Positions 50,745-60,018 of a stretch of DNA of 64,000 nt are shown here, in pieces (within the stretch, counting starts at the first letter, position 1; each line of letters opens with the position of its first letter). Made by a program: the position numbers and the translations under genes. The stretch spans positions 163,699-227,698 of the forward strand of contig JAFSIQ010000010.1 of NCBI GenBank assembly GCA_017439675.1, given 5' to 3'. The notes beneath the pieces were generated by a model. The model made no database searches. It was not told where the DNA came from and saw only the letters and a program-made list of their open reading frames with translations. This DNA is from Lachnospiraceae bacterium. Lineage in GTDB: Bacteria > Bacillota > Clostridia > Lachnospirales > Lachnospiraceae.

Positions 50745-50957
50745 ATGAATTTAACAGATGCAGAAGTGGAACAGGAATATATTGTTAAGGCGATTGAGAC
50801 AGATGATGAGGAATTGAATTCGTTTCTGTTCTCATTGGGTTGTTATAGCGGAGAGCCAATTACTGTGATTAGTCACTTGAAGCGTAGTTGTGTGGTTTCA
50901 ATCAAAGATGCTAGATACAACATTGATAAGGAATTGGCAGCAGCAATTATAATATAA
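50745..50957 (+). CDS. feoA: FeoA family ferrous iron transport accessory protein
   Basis: 70 residues, an SH3-like small protein: DEELNSFLFSLGCYSGEPITVISHLKRSCVVSIKDARYNIDKELA is the FeoA pattern (LGC..G..I.VI). FeoA is cytoplasmic and assists FeoB. The ATG follows AGGAGG. feoB starts 131 bases later in the same direction, probably in one operon since no clear terminator lies between. Confidence 0.9.
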   Translation: MNLTDAEVEQEYIVKAIETDDEELNSFLFSLGCYSGEPITVISHLKRSCVVSIKDARYNIDKELAAAIII

Positions 50958-51088
50958 GTGTTTTATGTGGTAAGCATGTTTTTTGTGTTTACTACATATA
51001 TTTTATCTAGCGGTTAGTTTCTGCAAACTTTTGTTAGTAGTATATGACTTGTATGGACATATAGAAAGGGTATAGGAGGAAAAGAAAA

Positions 51089-53095
51089 ATGAGAATTGCT
51101 TTAACAGGTAATCCGAACAGTGGTAAGACCACCATGTACAATGCGCTTACTGGTAGAACAGAACGTGTTGGTAACTGGGCTGGTGTTACCGTGGACAAGA
51201 AAGAAAGTCCAATTAAGAAGAACTATTATGGTGGAGGGGAAGAGTTGATTGCAGTTGACCTTCCAGGAGCATACTCCATGTCTCCATTTACTTCAGAGGA
51301 GAGTATCACAAGCGGATATGTTAAGAATGAGAATCCAGATGTTATCATTAACATTGTGGATGCTACGAACTTAAGCAGAAGCTTGTTCTTTACAACACAG
51401 TTAATGGAGTTAGGTGTTCCAGTTGTTGTGGCATTGAATAAGAGTGATATCAACGAGAAGAAGGACACAAAGATTGATGTGGCCGCATTGTCAGAAAAGT
51501 TGGGATGTCCTGTTGTTGAGACGGTTTCTACATCTTCTAGCGACAAGGGACTTTCAGAGGTTGTGAAAGCTGCTGTTGAGTTGAAGAACGCAACACAGAA
51601 GGCTCCTTATGTACAGGGTGATATTGATTTGACCGATAAGACTGCTGTAGAGGTTGCAGATAGAAAGCGTTTTGAGTTTGTAAATGGTGTAGTAAGCAAG
51701 GTGGAGACACGTAAGGTGTTGACAAAGGAAAAGAACGGACAGGATATCGCAGATAAGATTATCACAAATCCGACTATTGGTATTCTGCTGTTTGCAGGTA
51801 TCATGTTCCTTGTATTTTATATTTCACAGTCTACAGTAGGTACATACATTGCTGACTGGTTAGTTGGTTGGATTGAGACCTTCCAGGAATGGGTGGCAGG
51901 TAAGGTTGAAAATGCAAATCCATTCTTACAGGCGTTGCTTGTAGATGGTATTATCGGCGGTGTTGGTGCTGTGGTTGGTTTCCTTCCGCTCGTAATGGTA
52001 ATGTACTTCTTGATTGCTTTGTTAGAAGACTGTGGTTACATGGCTCGTGCAACAGTAGTACTTGACCCAATCTTTAAGAGAGTTGGTCTTTCAGGAAAGT
52101 CTGTTATTCCTATGGTGATTGGTACAGGATGTGCAATTCCTGGTGTTATGGCTTGTCGTACTATTCGTAACGAGAGAGAGCGTAGAGCAACTGCAATGTT
52201 GACACCATTTATGCCATGTGGAGCAAAGCTTCCAGTTATTGCTTTGTTTGCTGGTGCATTCTTCGCAGATGCAAAGTGGGTTGGACCAACCATGTATTTG
52301 GTAGGTATTGTATTAATCTTGTTGGGCGCGTTATTAGTTAATAAGATTACAGGTTATAAGTACAGAAAATCATTCTTCATTATTGAACTTCCGGAATATA
52401 AGTTCCCAAGCTTAAAGAGAGCGTTCCTTTCTATGTGCTCTCGTGGTAAGGCGTATATTGTGAAAGCAGGTACCGTTATTCTTGTATGTAACACAGTGGT
52501 TCAGATTATGCAGTCCTTTAACTGGAAGTTGCAGGTTGTAGAAGAAGGAATGGAGAGTACATCGATTCTTGCATCCATTGCTTCTCCAATTGCAGTAGTT
52601 TTGGTTCCGATTGTTGGATTTGCAGCATGGCAGTTAGCGGCAGCAGCTGTTACAGGTTTTATTGCAAAGGAAAATGTAGTAGGTACATTGGCAGTATGTT
52701 ATGCGCTAACTAATTTTATTGATACAGAAGAATTGGCATTGGTTGGTGGTTCCAATGAAGTTGCAGCAGCTATGGGACTTACAAAGGTTGCAGCACTTGC
52801 ATACCTTATGTTCAACCTTTATACACCTCCATGTTTCGCAGCACTTGGTGCTATGAATTCGGAGATGCAGAGCAAGAAATGGTTGTGGGGCGGTATTGCG
52901 TTGCAGTTGTGTACTGGTTACGCAATTGGCTTCTTAGTGTTCCAGATTGGCACATTGATTACAACTGGTAGCGTTGGTGCAGGCTTTGTTCCTGGATTGA
53001 TTGCAGTTGCAATTATGGTAGCAGTTGTGTTAGCATTGATTAACAAGACGAACAAGAGTATGAAGGCAAAGTATGAATTAAAGAAAGCTGCCTAA
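51089..53095 (+). CDS. feoB: Ferrous iron transport protein B
   Basis: 668 residues. An N-terminal GTPase domain has G1 GNPNSGKTT (about 7-15), G3 DLPGAYSM and G4 NKSD, followed by a membrane domain of about eight to ten helices (about 225-650). Conserved GCAIPGVMACRTI and CNTVVQIM..and FTPPCFAAL-like (YTPPCFAAL) segments carry the family cysteines. It imports Fe2+ driven by GTP. It is shorter than the 700-770 typical of longer FeoB. The ATG follows AGGAGG. A Cys-rich small membrane gene follows by 41 bases. Confidence 0.96.
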   Translation: MRIALTGNPNSGKTTMYNALTGRTERVGNWAGVTVDKKESPIKKNYYGGGEELIAVDLPGAYSMSPFTSEESITSGYVKNENPDVIINIVDATNLSRSLFFTTQLMELGVPVVVALNKSDINEKKDTKIDVAALSEKLGCPVVETVSTSSSDKGLSEVVKAAVELKNATQKAPYVQGDIDLTDKTAVEVADRKRFEFVNGVVSKVETRKVLTKEKNGQDIADKIITNPTIGILLFAGIMFLVFYISQSTVGTYIADWLVGWIETFQEWVAGKVENANPFLQALLVDGIIGGVGAVVGFLPLVMVMYFLIALLEDCGYMARATVVLDPIFKRVGLSGKSVIPMVIGTGCAIPGVMACRTIRNERERRATAMLTPFMPCGAKLPVIALFAGAFFADAKWVGPTMYLVGIVLILLGALLVNKITGYKYRKSFFIIELPEYKFPSLKRAFLSMCSRGKAYIVKAGTVILVCNTVVQIMQSFNWKLQVVEEGMESTSILASIASPIAVVLVPIVGFAAWQLAAAAVTGFIAKENVVGTLAVCYALTNFIDTEELALVGGSNEVAAAMGLTKVAALAYLMFNLYTPPCFAALGAMNSEMQSKKWLWGGIALQLCTGYAIGFLVFQIGTLITTGSVGAGFVPGLIAVAIMVAVVLALINKTNKSMKAKYELKKAA

Positions 53096-53136
53096 TAGAA
53101 TATAAGCAGTTATCGGTATTATAAGGAGTTATCAGT

Positions 53137-53331
53137 ATGGCAGATTTTATCATAATTGCAATTCTTATATTGATTATAGGAGCTGCAGTGGCTTATATTG
53201 TGAAGGTGAAGAAGGCAGGTAATAAATGCATCGGCTGTCCGGTGGAAGGTGCATGTCCGCACATGGTGAATGGAACTTGTAGTTGTAGTGTTAAAGATAA
53301 AAATACACATTGTCATACAGATAAAGAGTGA
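53137..53331 (+). CDS. FeoB-associated Cys-rich membrane protein
   Basis: 64 residues. One N-terminal membrane helix (about 3-24) is followed by a cysteine-rich tail: CIGCPVEGACPHMVNGTCSC. This matches the FeoB-associated Cys-rich membrane protein family, found just after feoB in many Clostridia and presumed to help iron entry; a FeoC-like role is not proven. The ATG follows AAGGAG. A terminator at 53339 ends the feo operon. Confidence 0.88.
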   Translation: MADFIIIAILILIIGAAVAYIVKVKKAGNKCIGCPVEGACPHMVNGTCSCSVKDKNTHCHTDKE

Positions 53332-53338
53332 TAGTTAG

Positions 53339-53367
53339 GCGAAGTTTCGTAGGGAACTTCGCTTTTT
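53339..53367 (+). terminator. Rho-independent terminator of the feo operon
   Basis: GCGAAGTT (53339-53346) pairs perfectly with AACTTCGC (53355-53362), followed by TTTTT. Confidence 0.88.
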
Positions 53368-53406
53368 CTATATTTGAGTTTTAGCAATTGGGGATATGGC
53401 TTTTTC

Positions 53407-53517
53407 TTTACATTCCGTGATAATTATGCTAATATTAATATAAATATGGTTAAATGAATCAATAGATATACTTTAACCTGTATACGCCCAAACTCATATG
53501 GAGCTTGAGCGTTTTTC
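53407..53517 (+). promoter_or_regulatory. Promoter and structured leader with intrinsic terminator before the OPT gene
   Basis: TTTACA (53407-53412), 17 bases, TAATAT (53430-53435) predict a transcript starting near 53442. It first folds GGTTAAA (53448-53454) with TTTAACC (53472-53478), and then a terminator hairpin ACGC.CAA.CTC / GAG.TTG.GCGT (53484-53512) plus TTTTT. The coding start is 80 bases on at 53598. A terminator in a leader suggests attenuation control, or a short RNA with an independent downstream promoter. No known riboswitch class was recognised. Confidence 0.55.
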
Positions 53518-53597
53518 TATGTATAAATGCTGTTAATCAGGTATGATTTCGGCATGTTTACGGAAGAATAATATTATTAAATTACGGGAGGAAAACA

Positions 53598-55505
53598 ATG
53601 AAAGAAGATTTCAAACCTTATATTCCGGCTGACAGAGTGGAGTCGGAAATTTCAGTTTCATCTATTTTGTTCGGTGTATTTTTGGCGGTTCTTTTTGGTG
53701 CGGCCAATGCATACCTTGGGCTTCGAGTAGGTATGACAGTTTCTGCTTCCATTCCGGCAGCAGTTATTTCGATGGGAATTTACCGAGTATTGCGTAAATT
53801 CTTTAAGAGAAATACGATTTTGGATAGTAATATGGTACAAACAGTTGGTTCTGCTGGTGAATCGTTGGCAGCAGGTGCCATTTTTACAATGCCTGCACTT
53901 TTCTTGTGGGCGAAGGAAGGGGTAACAGAATCGCCAAGTATGTTTACCATCGCAGCAATTGCGCTTTGTGGTGGCCTTTTAGGTGTTTTGTTTATGGTGC
54001 CACTTCGCAAAGCTTTAATTGTAAAAGAACATGGTGTGCTTCCTTATCCAGAAGGTACAGCTTGTGCAGAGGTACTTTTGGCAGGAGAGCAGGGTGGTGC
54101 TAGTGCTACAACGGTGTTTGCAGGTATGGGACTTGCATCCTTGTTTAAGTTTGTTGTAGATGGCTTGAAGGTGATTCCTGGTATTGTAACAGCACCGATT
54201 AAGGCTTTGAAGACAGAATTATCTACTCAGGTGTATCCGGCTTTGATTGGTGTAGGTTATATCTGTGGACCTAAGATTTCATCTTATATGCTTGCTGGTG
54301 GTTTGATTGGTTGGTTTGTAACGATTCCTGCTATTATCACATTTGGTGGGGAAACAATTTTGTATCCAGGAACAGATACCATTGCCAATATGTACGCCGC
54401 AGGTGGTGCTTCCGCTATCTGGAGTAGCTACATTCGCTACATTGGTGCTGGTGCGGTTGCCGCAGGTGGTATCATTAGTTTGATTAAATCAATGCCACTT
54501 ATTGTAACAACATTTATTGACGCAATTAAGGGGCTTAAGGATGGCGGTAAAGGGAATGGTCTTCGTACTGATAAGGACATGGATATTCGTATTATTATCG
54601 GTGGAATTCTTGCCATTGCAGTAGTTATTTGGTTGTTACCACAGATTCCGGTGAATTTGTTGGGAGCGCTATTGATTGTTGTATTTGGTTTCTTCTTCGG
54701 TGCAGTATCTTCTCGTATGGTAGGTATTGTGGGAAGTAGTAATAACCCAGTTTCTGGTATGGCGATTGCTACGTTGTTGATTGCAACTATTGCATTAAAG
54801 TCTACAGGGGAAACAGGTGCTGAAGGTATGATGGGTGCCATTGCAATTGGTTCGGTTATCTGTATTATTGCAGCTATGGCTGGTGATACATCACAGGATT
54901 TGAAAACAGGTTATATTCTTGGAGCAACTCCAGTGAAGCAACAGATTGGTGAATTGATTGGTGCAGTCGTTTCTGCTATTGCAATTGGTGGTGTATTGGT
55001 TGTATTAGACAAGGCATGGGGATTTGGTTCTGCTGAAATTTCAGCACCACAGGCTACCTTGATGAAGATGATTGTAGAGGGTGTTATGGATGGTAACCTT
55101 CCATGGGCATTGGTATTTATCGGTGTGTTTATTGCCATTGTAATTGAGATTCTTGGTATTTCGGTATTACCGGTAGCAATTGGTCTTTATTTGCCGTTAG
55201 AGCTTAGTACAACTATTATGATTGGTGGTATCATCAGATGGTTTGTAGATAAGAAGAATAAAAATGCAGAAAAGAATCAGGATGCAAGTGCAGGAATCCT
55301 ATTCTGTTCTGGTATGATTGCAGGTGAAGGTTTAGTGGGTATTCTTCTTGCAATTCTTACGGTAGCAGGTTTTGCGGATAAGTTTGATTTGTCAGGTAAG
55401 TTGAATACTGGTATTGTTGGAGGAGTACTTCTTCTCATCCTTATGATTCTTTGTGTATTGAAGTTTGCCTTTGGCAAAAAGGAAAAGATGAATGAAAAAG
55501 CGTAA
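53598..55505 (+). CDS. OPT family oligopeptide transporter
   Basis: 635 residues with about 14-16 hydrophobic helices. AYLGLRVGMTVSASIPAAVISMGIYR, LPYPEGTACAEVLLAGE and GDTSQDLKTGYILGATPVKQQ are OPT-family motifs. OPT proteins import peptides or metal-chelate complexes using the proton gradient. The ATG follows GGGAGG. The gene ends with 14 bases overlapping a PqqD-like gene, so the two are translationally coupled. The leader carries a possible attenuator. Confidence 0.92.
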   Translation: MKEDFKPYIPADRVESEISVSSILFGVFLAVLFGAANAYLGLRVGMTVSASIPAAVISMGIYRVLRKFFKRNTILDSNMVQTVGSAGESLAAGAIFTMPALFLWAKEGVTESPSMFTIAAIALCGGLLGVLFMVPLRKALIVKEHGVLPYPEGTACAEVLLAGEQGGASATTVFAGMGLASLFKFVVDGLKVIPGIVTAPIKALKTELSTQVYPALIGVGYICGPKISSYMLAGGLIGWFVTIPAIITFGGETILYPGTDTIANMYAAGGASAIWSSYIRYIGAGAVAAGGIISLIKSMPLIVTTFIDAIKGLKDGGKGNGLRTDKDMDIRIIIGGILAIAVVIWLLPQIPVNLLGALLIVVFGFFFGAVSSRMVGIVGSSNNPVSGMAIATLLIATIALKSTGETGAEGMMGAIAIGSVICIIAAMAGDTSQDLKTGYILGATPVKQQIGELIGAVVSAIAIGGVLVVLDKAWGFGSAEISAPQATLMKMIVEGVMDGNLPWALVFIGVFIAIVIEILGISVLPVAIGLYLPLELSTTIMIGGIIRWFVDKKNKNAEKNQDASAGILFCSGMIAGEGLVGILLAILTVAGFADKFDLSGKLNTGIVGGVLLLILMILCVLKFAFGKKEKMNEKA

Positions 55506-55854
55506 TAAAAAAGTAGCCAATTATCTGGAGTATATTCCAAGTCGTAATGAAAAGTATCGTTGGGAAACAGATGAAGAGGGAGCAGTAACTATTTTTGTGG
55601 AGAACAAAGGTGTGTTGATGCGAATTACTCAGAAACTGATAAATAAGCCAAAGGTATCCCAGATTCATTTAGAAGAGATGGGAAGTTTCATCTGGCCACT
55701 TATTGATGGTCAGCGAAATATTCTGGAGATTGGAGTTTTGGTGAAGGAGCATTTTGGAGATGCTGCGGAGCCATTATATGAAAGATTGGTGCAATATCTT
55801 CACAGTTTAGAAGTGAATGATTTTATCAGGGTGAAGGCTGTGAAAACAGAATAG
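55492..55854 (+). CDS. PqqD family protein (peptide-recognition-like)
   Basis: 120 residues. The segment IHLEEMGSFIWPLIDGQRNILEIGVLVKEHFGDAAEPLYERLVQYLHSLEVNDFIRV is the PqqD/RRE winged-helix pattern. PqqD proteins present precursor peptides to radical SAM enzymes in RiPP synthesis, but no such enzyme or precursor is seen here. Its close coupling with an oligopeptide transporter instead suggests a link with peptide handling or regulation of transport. The ATG at 55492 lies within the end of the OPT gene. A palindromic terminator follows. Confidence 0.75.
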   Translation: MKKRNKKVANYLEYIPSRNEKYRWETDEEGAVTIFVENKGVLMRITQKLINKPKVSQIHLEEMGSFIWPLIDGQRNILEIGVLVKEHFGDAAEPLYERLVQYLHSLEVNDFIRVKAVKTE

Positions 55855-55856
55855 GG

Positions 55857-55902
55857 CAATAGAACAAGAAAAGGACCGTTAGGTCCTTTTCTTGTTCTAT
55901 TG
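55857..55902. terminator. Perfect 21-bp palindrome, bidirectional terminator
   Basis: Perfect 21-bp arms (55857-55877 and 55882-55902) surround a GTTA loop between convergent genes. The core ACAAGAAAAGGACC is the same as at 1-36. The next 25 bases (55903-55924, AAAATGCATGCCTTGTGCTA) also resemble the left arm of the structured repeat at 44-62, so about 63 bases are shared. It may be a remnant of that repeat. Confidence 0.85.
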
Positions 55903-55931
55903 TGTAAAATGCATGCCTTGTGCTATGAACT

Positions 55932-56528
55932 TTATGCATACAACCGCTTTACCTTTTCGCGGATTCGCTGGATTGCGTTGTCAATGGACTTTGGCTTTTT
56001 GTCCATGAGAACCGCAATATCGGTATAGGATTTGCCCTCTAAATAGTAGGCCAGTACTTCTTTTTCCATCTTGCTCAAATGTTTCTCAATATGGGATTCA
56101 ATGTCATCTGTTTTCTCTTTGTCCAATATAATATGTTCTGGATTGGAATCATTTCCTGCTTCTAAGTTGTCAATCAGCTGTATTTCGTCCTCGTTTATCT
56201 TGCTGTAAAAGGATACATAGGAGTTGAGAGGAGAGTGTTTCTTGCGATTCGAAGCTTTGATGGCAGAGTATATCTGTCTGTCAATGCAAAGCTTGGCAAA
56301 TGTAAAAAATGATGCCGTATTATTAGGTTGATAACCTTGAATTGCTTTGAATAATCCAATCATTCCCTCTTGGGATAAATCCTCTGTGTCTGCACCAATT
56401 AAGTACATGGTACGGATGGATTTCTTTACTAGAGGAGAATATTTTTTTAGTAGATATTCTGTTGCATCGGACTGGCCGTTTCTGATTAGTGCAATGATTT
56501 CCTCATCAGTATATTGTGTATAGTTCAT
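55932..56528 (-). CDS. Sigma-70 family RNA polymerase sigma factor (SigH-like)
   Basis: 198 residues. Region 2 has GADTEDLSQEGMIGLFKAIQGYQP and SFFTFAKLCIDRQIYSAIKASNRKKH, and region 4 has LEGKSYTDIAVLMDKKPKSIDNAIQRIREKVKRL. The DLSQEGMIGL motif and RQIYSAIK resemble sigma-H (Spo0H) type proteins. The minus-strand ATG follows GGGGAGGAA. A single-pass membrane protein gene lies 18 bases upstream in the same operon, perhaps its regulator. It is not next to the rplJL/secE genes where sigH usually sits. Confidence 0.85.
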   Translation of the reverse strand: MNYTQYTDEEIIALIRNGQSDATEYLLKKYSPLVKKSIRTMYLIGADTEDLSQEGMIGLFKAIQGYQPNNTASFFTFAKLCIDRQIYSAIKASNRKKHSPLNSYVSFYSKINEDEIQLIDNLEAGNDSNPEHIILDKEKTDDIESHIEKHLSKMEKEVLAYYLEGKSYTDIAVLMDKKPKSIDNAIQRIREKVKRLYA

Positions 56529-56546
56529 AATTCCTCCCCAAAATGC

Positions 56547-57194
56547 TTATTCTTCCGGTATGGCATCGATATTCGCTTCTGTAGATGCTTCTGTGGATAT
56601 CTCGGTGGTTGTCCCAGTAGAGACTTCCGTGGTTGCTTCTGTAGTCGCCTCCGTGGTTGCTTCTGCAGTTGGTTCCTTAGGCGGTTCCGGCTCTTTGTCG
56701 TCTTCGTTTTTCATGTCATCTACAACCGTGTTGGTAATATCTTTAATGCTTTCTTCAAATTCTTCCTTTTCTTTGTCTTCCTTGCTCTGTTCCTTCTTTG
56801 CTTCTCCTGTAGAGGTGTTTTTCTTTTCTTTTTTGGAATTGTTTTTTTCATCATAGTTGGTGGAGGCTTCCGTACGCTCACGCCCCTTGCCGGTACTGCC
56901 CGACAGGTTTACAATAAAACTGATGAGTCCTAAAAAAAGGCAGGCTACTACCACCACCAATAAAATGAATAAAATGGTTTTAAGCATATCTCGGTTTGGT
57001 TCGCCGGTTCCGTCACTGCCTGCGGCCTGTAATTTTGCATTCACCACTTCGGAACGGGAACCAGTTGGTTCCTTTGTACCCTCTTTTAGTTTCATTTTTT
57101 CCTGAGTTTTTGTTGTATCTTCTGTGATTTCATTCAAATCAAAATCTACAATATCAAAATTCTGGTTTATGTTGTTATTATCCTTTGATGTCAT
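56547..57194 (-). CDS. Single-pass membrane protein with Thr/Glu-rich repeat tail
   Basis: 215 residues. A cytoplasmic acidic part of about 80 residues precedes one membrane helix (about 82-104, ILFILLVVVVACLFLGLISFIV), then a charged region rich in lysine and glutamate, and a tail of repeated TTEA/STEA units. The C-terminus is low complexity, and the coding repeats are GAAGCAACCACGGA-like. I do not recognise a family. The ATG at 57194 follows AAAGGA. It probably forms an operon with the sigma-factor gene downstream; a partner or anti-sigma role is only a guess. Confidence 0.6.
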   Translation of the reverse strand: MTSKDNNNINQNFDIVDFDLNEITEDTTKTQEKMKLKEGTKEPTGSRSEVVNAKLQAAGSDGTGEPNRDMLKTILFILLVVVVACLFLGLISFIVNLSGSTGKGRERTEASTNYDEKNNSKKEKKNTSTGEAKKEQSKEDKEKEEFEESIKDITNTVVDDMKNEDDKEPEPPKEPTAEATTEATTEATTEVSTGTTTEISTEASTEANIDAIPEE

Positions 57195-57349
57195 ATCAAT
57201 CAATCCTTTCCTAAACATAGTAATCCTAAAAAGTTACATGCTTTGGCTTTGAAACGTTTCATAATATTATCTTCGGGTATATGATACAACATAATATCGG
57301 AATAATCAAACAATTCAGAGGAAAACATGGGGGAAATATGTGTCATAAA

Positions 57350-57378
57350 TTGACGTGATGCTATAAATATGATAAAGT
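57350..57378 (+). promoter_or_regulatory. Possible promoter for glnS
   Basis: TTGACG at 57350-57355 and TAAAGT at 57373-57378 are 17 bases apart, leaving a leader of about 100 bases with no recognised structure; the stretch 57195-57349 has no other feature. Confidence 0.45.
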
Positions 57379-57484
57379 ATTACTAATTGTGAAATGTTGG
57401 TGAACAGGGTGTTTTTGCTTGTTCTATAGGATTTCTGATTGATAGGAATAGAATTATTATATAAGACATAAAGGAGTTACGTAG

Positions 57485-59143
57485 ATGGAAGGCGAAGTAG
57501 TATCAAAGAATTTTATTGAGCAGATTATCGATAAGGATTTGGCAGAGGGAAAGTACGAGAAGATTGTAACTCGATTCCCGCCAGAGCCAAATGGTTATCT
57601 TCATATTGGACATGCAAAGTCTATTGTTTTGAATTCTGGTTTAGCAAAGCAGTATAACGGAATTTTTAATTTGCGTTTTGATGATACCAATCCAACAAAG
57701 GAGAAGACAGAGTTTGTGGAGTCTATCTTAGAGGATGTGAAGTGGTTAGGCGCAGATTTCGGAGACAAAGTATATTATGCATCCGATTATTTTGATGCTA
57801 TGTATGAGGGGGCTATTAAGTTGATTAAGAAAGGAAAAGCCTTCGTATGTGATTTGTCTGCAGATGAAATTCGAGAATACAGAGGAACTTTGAAGGAACC
57901 AGGCAAGGAGAGTCCATATCGCAGTCGTAGTATTGAGGAGAATTTAGATTTGTTTGAGCGCATGAAGAATGGTGAGTTCCCAGATGGTTCTAAAGTACTT
58001 CGAGCAAAAATTGATATGGCGTCGCCTAATATTAATATGCGTGACCCGGTTATCTATCGTATTGCTAGAATGACACACCACAATACAGGAGATAGATGGT
58101 GCATTTATCCAATGTACGATTTCGCACATCCAATTGAGGATGCAGTGGAAGGTGTAACGCATTCTATCTGTACTTTGGAGTTTGAGGACCATAGACCACT
58201 GTATGATTGGGTTGTGCAGGAATTGGAATTTGAATTTCCACCAAAGCAGATTGAGTTTGCGAAAATGTATTTACAGAATGTAATTACTGGAAAGCGATAT
58301 ATTAAGAAATTAGTAGAAGATGGTGTTGTGGATGGTTGGGATGACCCAAGACTTGTTACTATCAGCGCACTTCGTCGTAAAGGTGTAACACCGGAAGCAA
58401 TTCGTATGTTTATGGATTTGTCCGGCGTTTCCAAGGCTAATTCTACTTCGGATACTGCAATGCTAGATTACTGTATCCGTGAAGACCTTAAGATGAAGGC
58501 AAATCGTATGATGGCGGTTATTGATCCGATTAAGCTTGTGATTGATAATTATCCAGAAGGCGAGACAGAGCTTCTTGAGGTGGAGAACAATCAGGAGAAT
58601 GAAGAATTAGGAAAGCGTATGGTAAGCTTTAGCCGCGAACTTTATATTGAGCGTGAGGATTTTATGGAAGAACCGCCTAAGAAGTATTTTCGTCTGTTTC
58701 CTGGCAACGAGGTGCGCTTGAAGAATGCATATTTTGTAACTTGTACCGACTTTATCAAGGACGAGGATGGTAACGTGGTTGAGGTACATTGTACCTACGA
58801 TCCGGAAACTCGTTCTGGCTCCGGTTTTGAGGGGCGAAAGGTAAAGGGTACTATTCACTGGGTAGACGCTTCCAGTGCGGTGGATGCAACTGTGCGTTTA
58901 TACGAGAATCTCATTGAAGAAGGAGAAGAGGTATTAAAGGAGGATTACTCTAATTTGAATCCTAATTCCCTTGTGGAGATGAAAAACTGTAAGTTAGAAG
59001 CTGCATTTGCAGGTACTGAACCGGGAGAGAGATTCCAGTTTTTAAGACATGGATATTTCTGTGCAGATTCAAAGGATTCCTCAAAGGACAATTTGGTGTT
59101 TAATCGTATTGTTTCTATGAAGAGTTCTTATCGTCCAAAATAG
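57485..59143 (+). CDS. glnS: Glutaminyl-tRNA synthetase
   Basis: 552 residues, class [19 protein letters not shown] (HIGH motif, about 30-47) and the KMSKS-equivalent in [10 protein letters not shown], with FRFDDTNP-like [11 protein letters not shown], and the C-terminal anticodon-binding barrel mark a GlnRS rather than GluRS. Many Firmicutes lack GlnRS and make Gln-tRNA by transamidation; several Clostridia have a GlnRS that was probably acquired by transfer. The ATG follows AAGGAG. DUF2225 and NlpC/P60-like genes follow closely. Confidence 0.94.
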   Translation: MEGEVVSKNFIEQIIDKDLAEGKYEKIVTRFPPEPNGYLHIGHAKSIVLNSGLAKQYNGIFNLRFDDTNPTKEKTEFVESILEDVKWLGADFGDKVYYASDYFDAMYEGAIKLIKKGKAFVCDLSADEIREYRGTLKEPGKESPYRSRSIEENLDLFERMKNGEFPDGSKVLRAKIDMASPNINMRDPVIYRIARMTHHNTGDRWCIYPMYDFAHPIEDAVEGVTHSICTLEFEDHRPLYDWVVQELEFEFPPKQIEFAKMYLQNVITGKRYIKKLVEDGVVDGWDDPRLVTISALRRKGVTPEAIRMFMDLSGVSKANSTSDTAMLDYCIREDLKMKANRMMAVIDPIKLVIDNYPEGETELLEVENNQENEELGKRMVSFSRELYIEREDFMEEPPKKYFRLFPGNEVRLKNAYFVTCTDFIKDEDGNVVEVHCTYDPETRSGSGFEGRKVKGTIHWVDASSAVDATVRLYENLIEEGEEVLKEDYSNLNPNSLVEMKNCKLEAAFAGTEPGERFQFLRHGYFCADSKDSSKDNLVFNRIVSMKSSYRPK

Positions 59144-59155
59144 GAGGAAAATGGA

Positions 59156-60007
59156 ATGGGATTATTTTCAGGACTTGAAATACTTGGTTTCAAAAATGAA
59201 GATATGAAGGTATACGAAGCAAAGAGTGAAGAGACGGTACAAGATGAAAAAGAAGAGGCAAAGGTTAATCAATCAATCGTTAAGGAAGAAGAGTGTCTGT
59301 TTCCGAAAACCCATGAGTGTCCAGTGTGTTACGAGAAGTTTAAGTCTTTGGCTGTGCGAGCTGGAAAGTTGCACAGTGTGGGAACGGATGATGATTTACG
59401 ACCTCTTTACAGGGGGATGGATCCGATTAAATATGACGCCATTGTGTGTCCTCACTGTGGATATGCAGCGTTGTCTAGATATTTTGACCGTATGATGCCA
59501 CATCAAGGAAAGATTTTAAGAGCGGAAGTAAAGTCTAAGTTTAAGGGGATGGATGTCAGTAATGATTTGTACAGTTATGATGAGGCTTTGTTGCGTTATA
59601 AGATGGTTTTGATGTGTGATGTTATTGGCGGTGTTAAGGTGAGCCGAAGAGCATATTCCTGCTTAAAACTAGGATGGGTAATCCGAGGTAAGTTGGAGAG
59701 TGAAGGGGCGATGTTAACACAGGAACAGTGTGATGAACTTCGTGCGGAGGAGTTAGAGTGTATTCAGCATGCTTATGAGGGATATGTGAAGGCTCTATCT
59801 TCTGAGCCTTTTCCAATGAGCGGAATGGATGAGCAGACGGTACTTTGTCTTGTGGCGGAATTGGCTTACAAACTAGAAAAGTATCGGGAAGCGTTATTGT
59901 TGATATCACAGATTGTGAGCAAGAAGGATGCAGCACCGAGAATTAAGGAGAGAGCCCTGACATTGAAGGAAAAGATACGGGAACATGTTAAGGGTGAGAA
60001 TAGTTAG
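59156..60007 (+). CDS. DUF2225 family protein with zinc-ribbon cysteines
   Basis: 283 residues. The middle part has CPVCYEKFKSLAVRAGKLHSVGTDDDLRPLYRGMDPIKYDAIVCPHCGYAALSRYF, the DUF2225 pattern, where two CxxC pairs probably bind zinc. The C-terminal half is helical and looks like tetratricopeptide-like repeats (about 170-270). The N-terminus has an acidic low-complexity stretch. The function is unknown. The ATG follows AGGAGG, and the next gene begins 11 bases after its stop. Confidence 0.85.
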   Translation: MGLFSGLEILGFKNEDMKVYEAKSEETVQDEKEEAKVNQSIVKEEECLFPKTHECPVCYEKFKSLAVRAGKLHSVGTDDDLRPLYRGMDPIKYDAIVCPHCGYAALSRYFDRMMPHQGKILRAEVKSKFKGMDVSNDLYSYDEALLRYKMVLMCDVIGGVKVSRRAYSCLKLGWVIRGKLESEGAMLTQEQCDELRAEELECIQHAYEGYVKALSSEPFPMSGMDEQTVLCLVAELAYKLEKYREALLLISQIVSKKDAAPRIKERALTLKEKIREHVKGENS

Positions 60008-60018
60008 GAGTGTTACTG

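Noticed and set aside
50958-51088. Second iron operator between feoA and feoB
   Set aside because: Only one half-site (GGTTAG near 51012) is present and the other half does not match.
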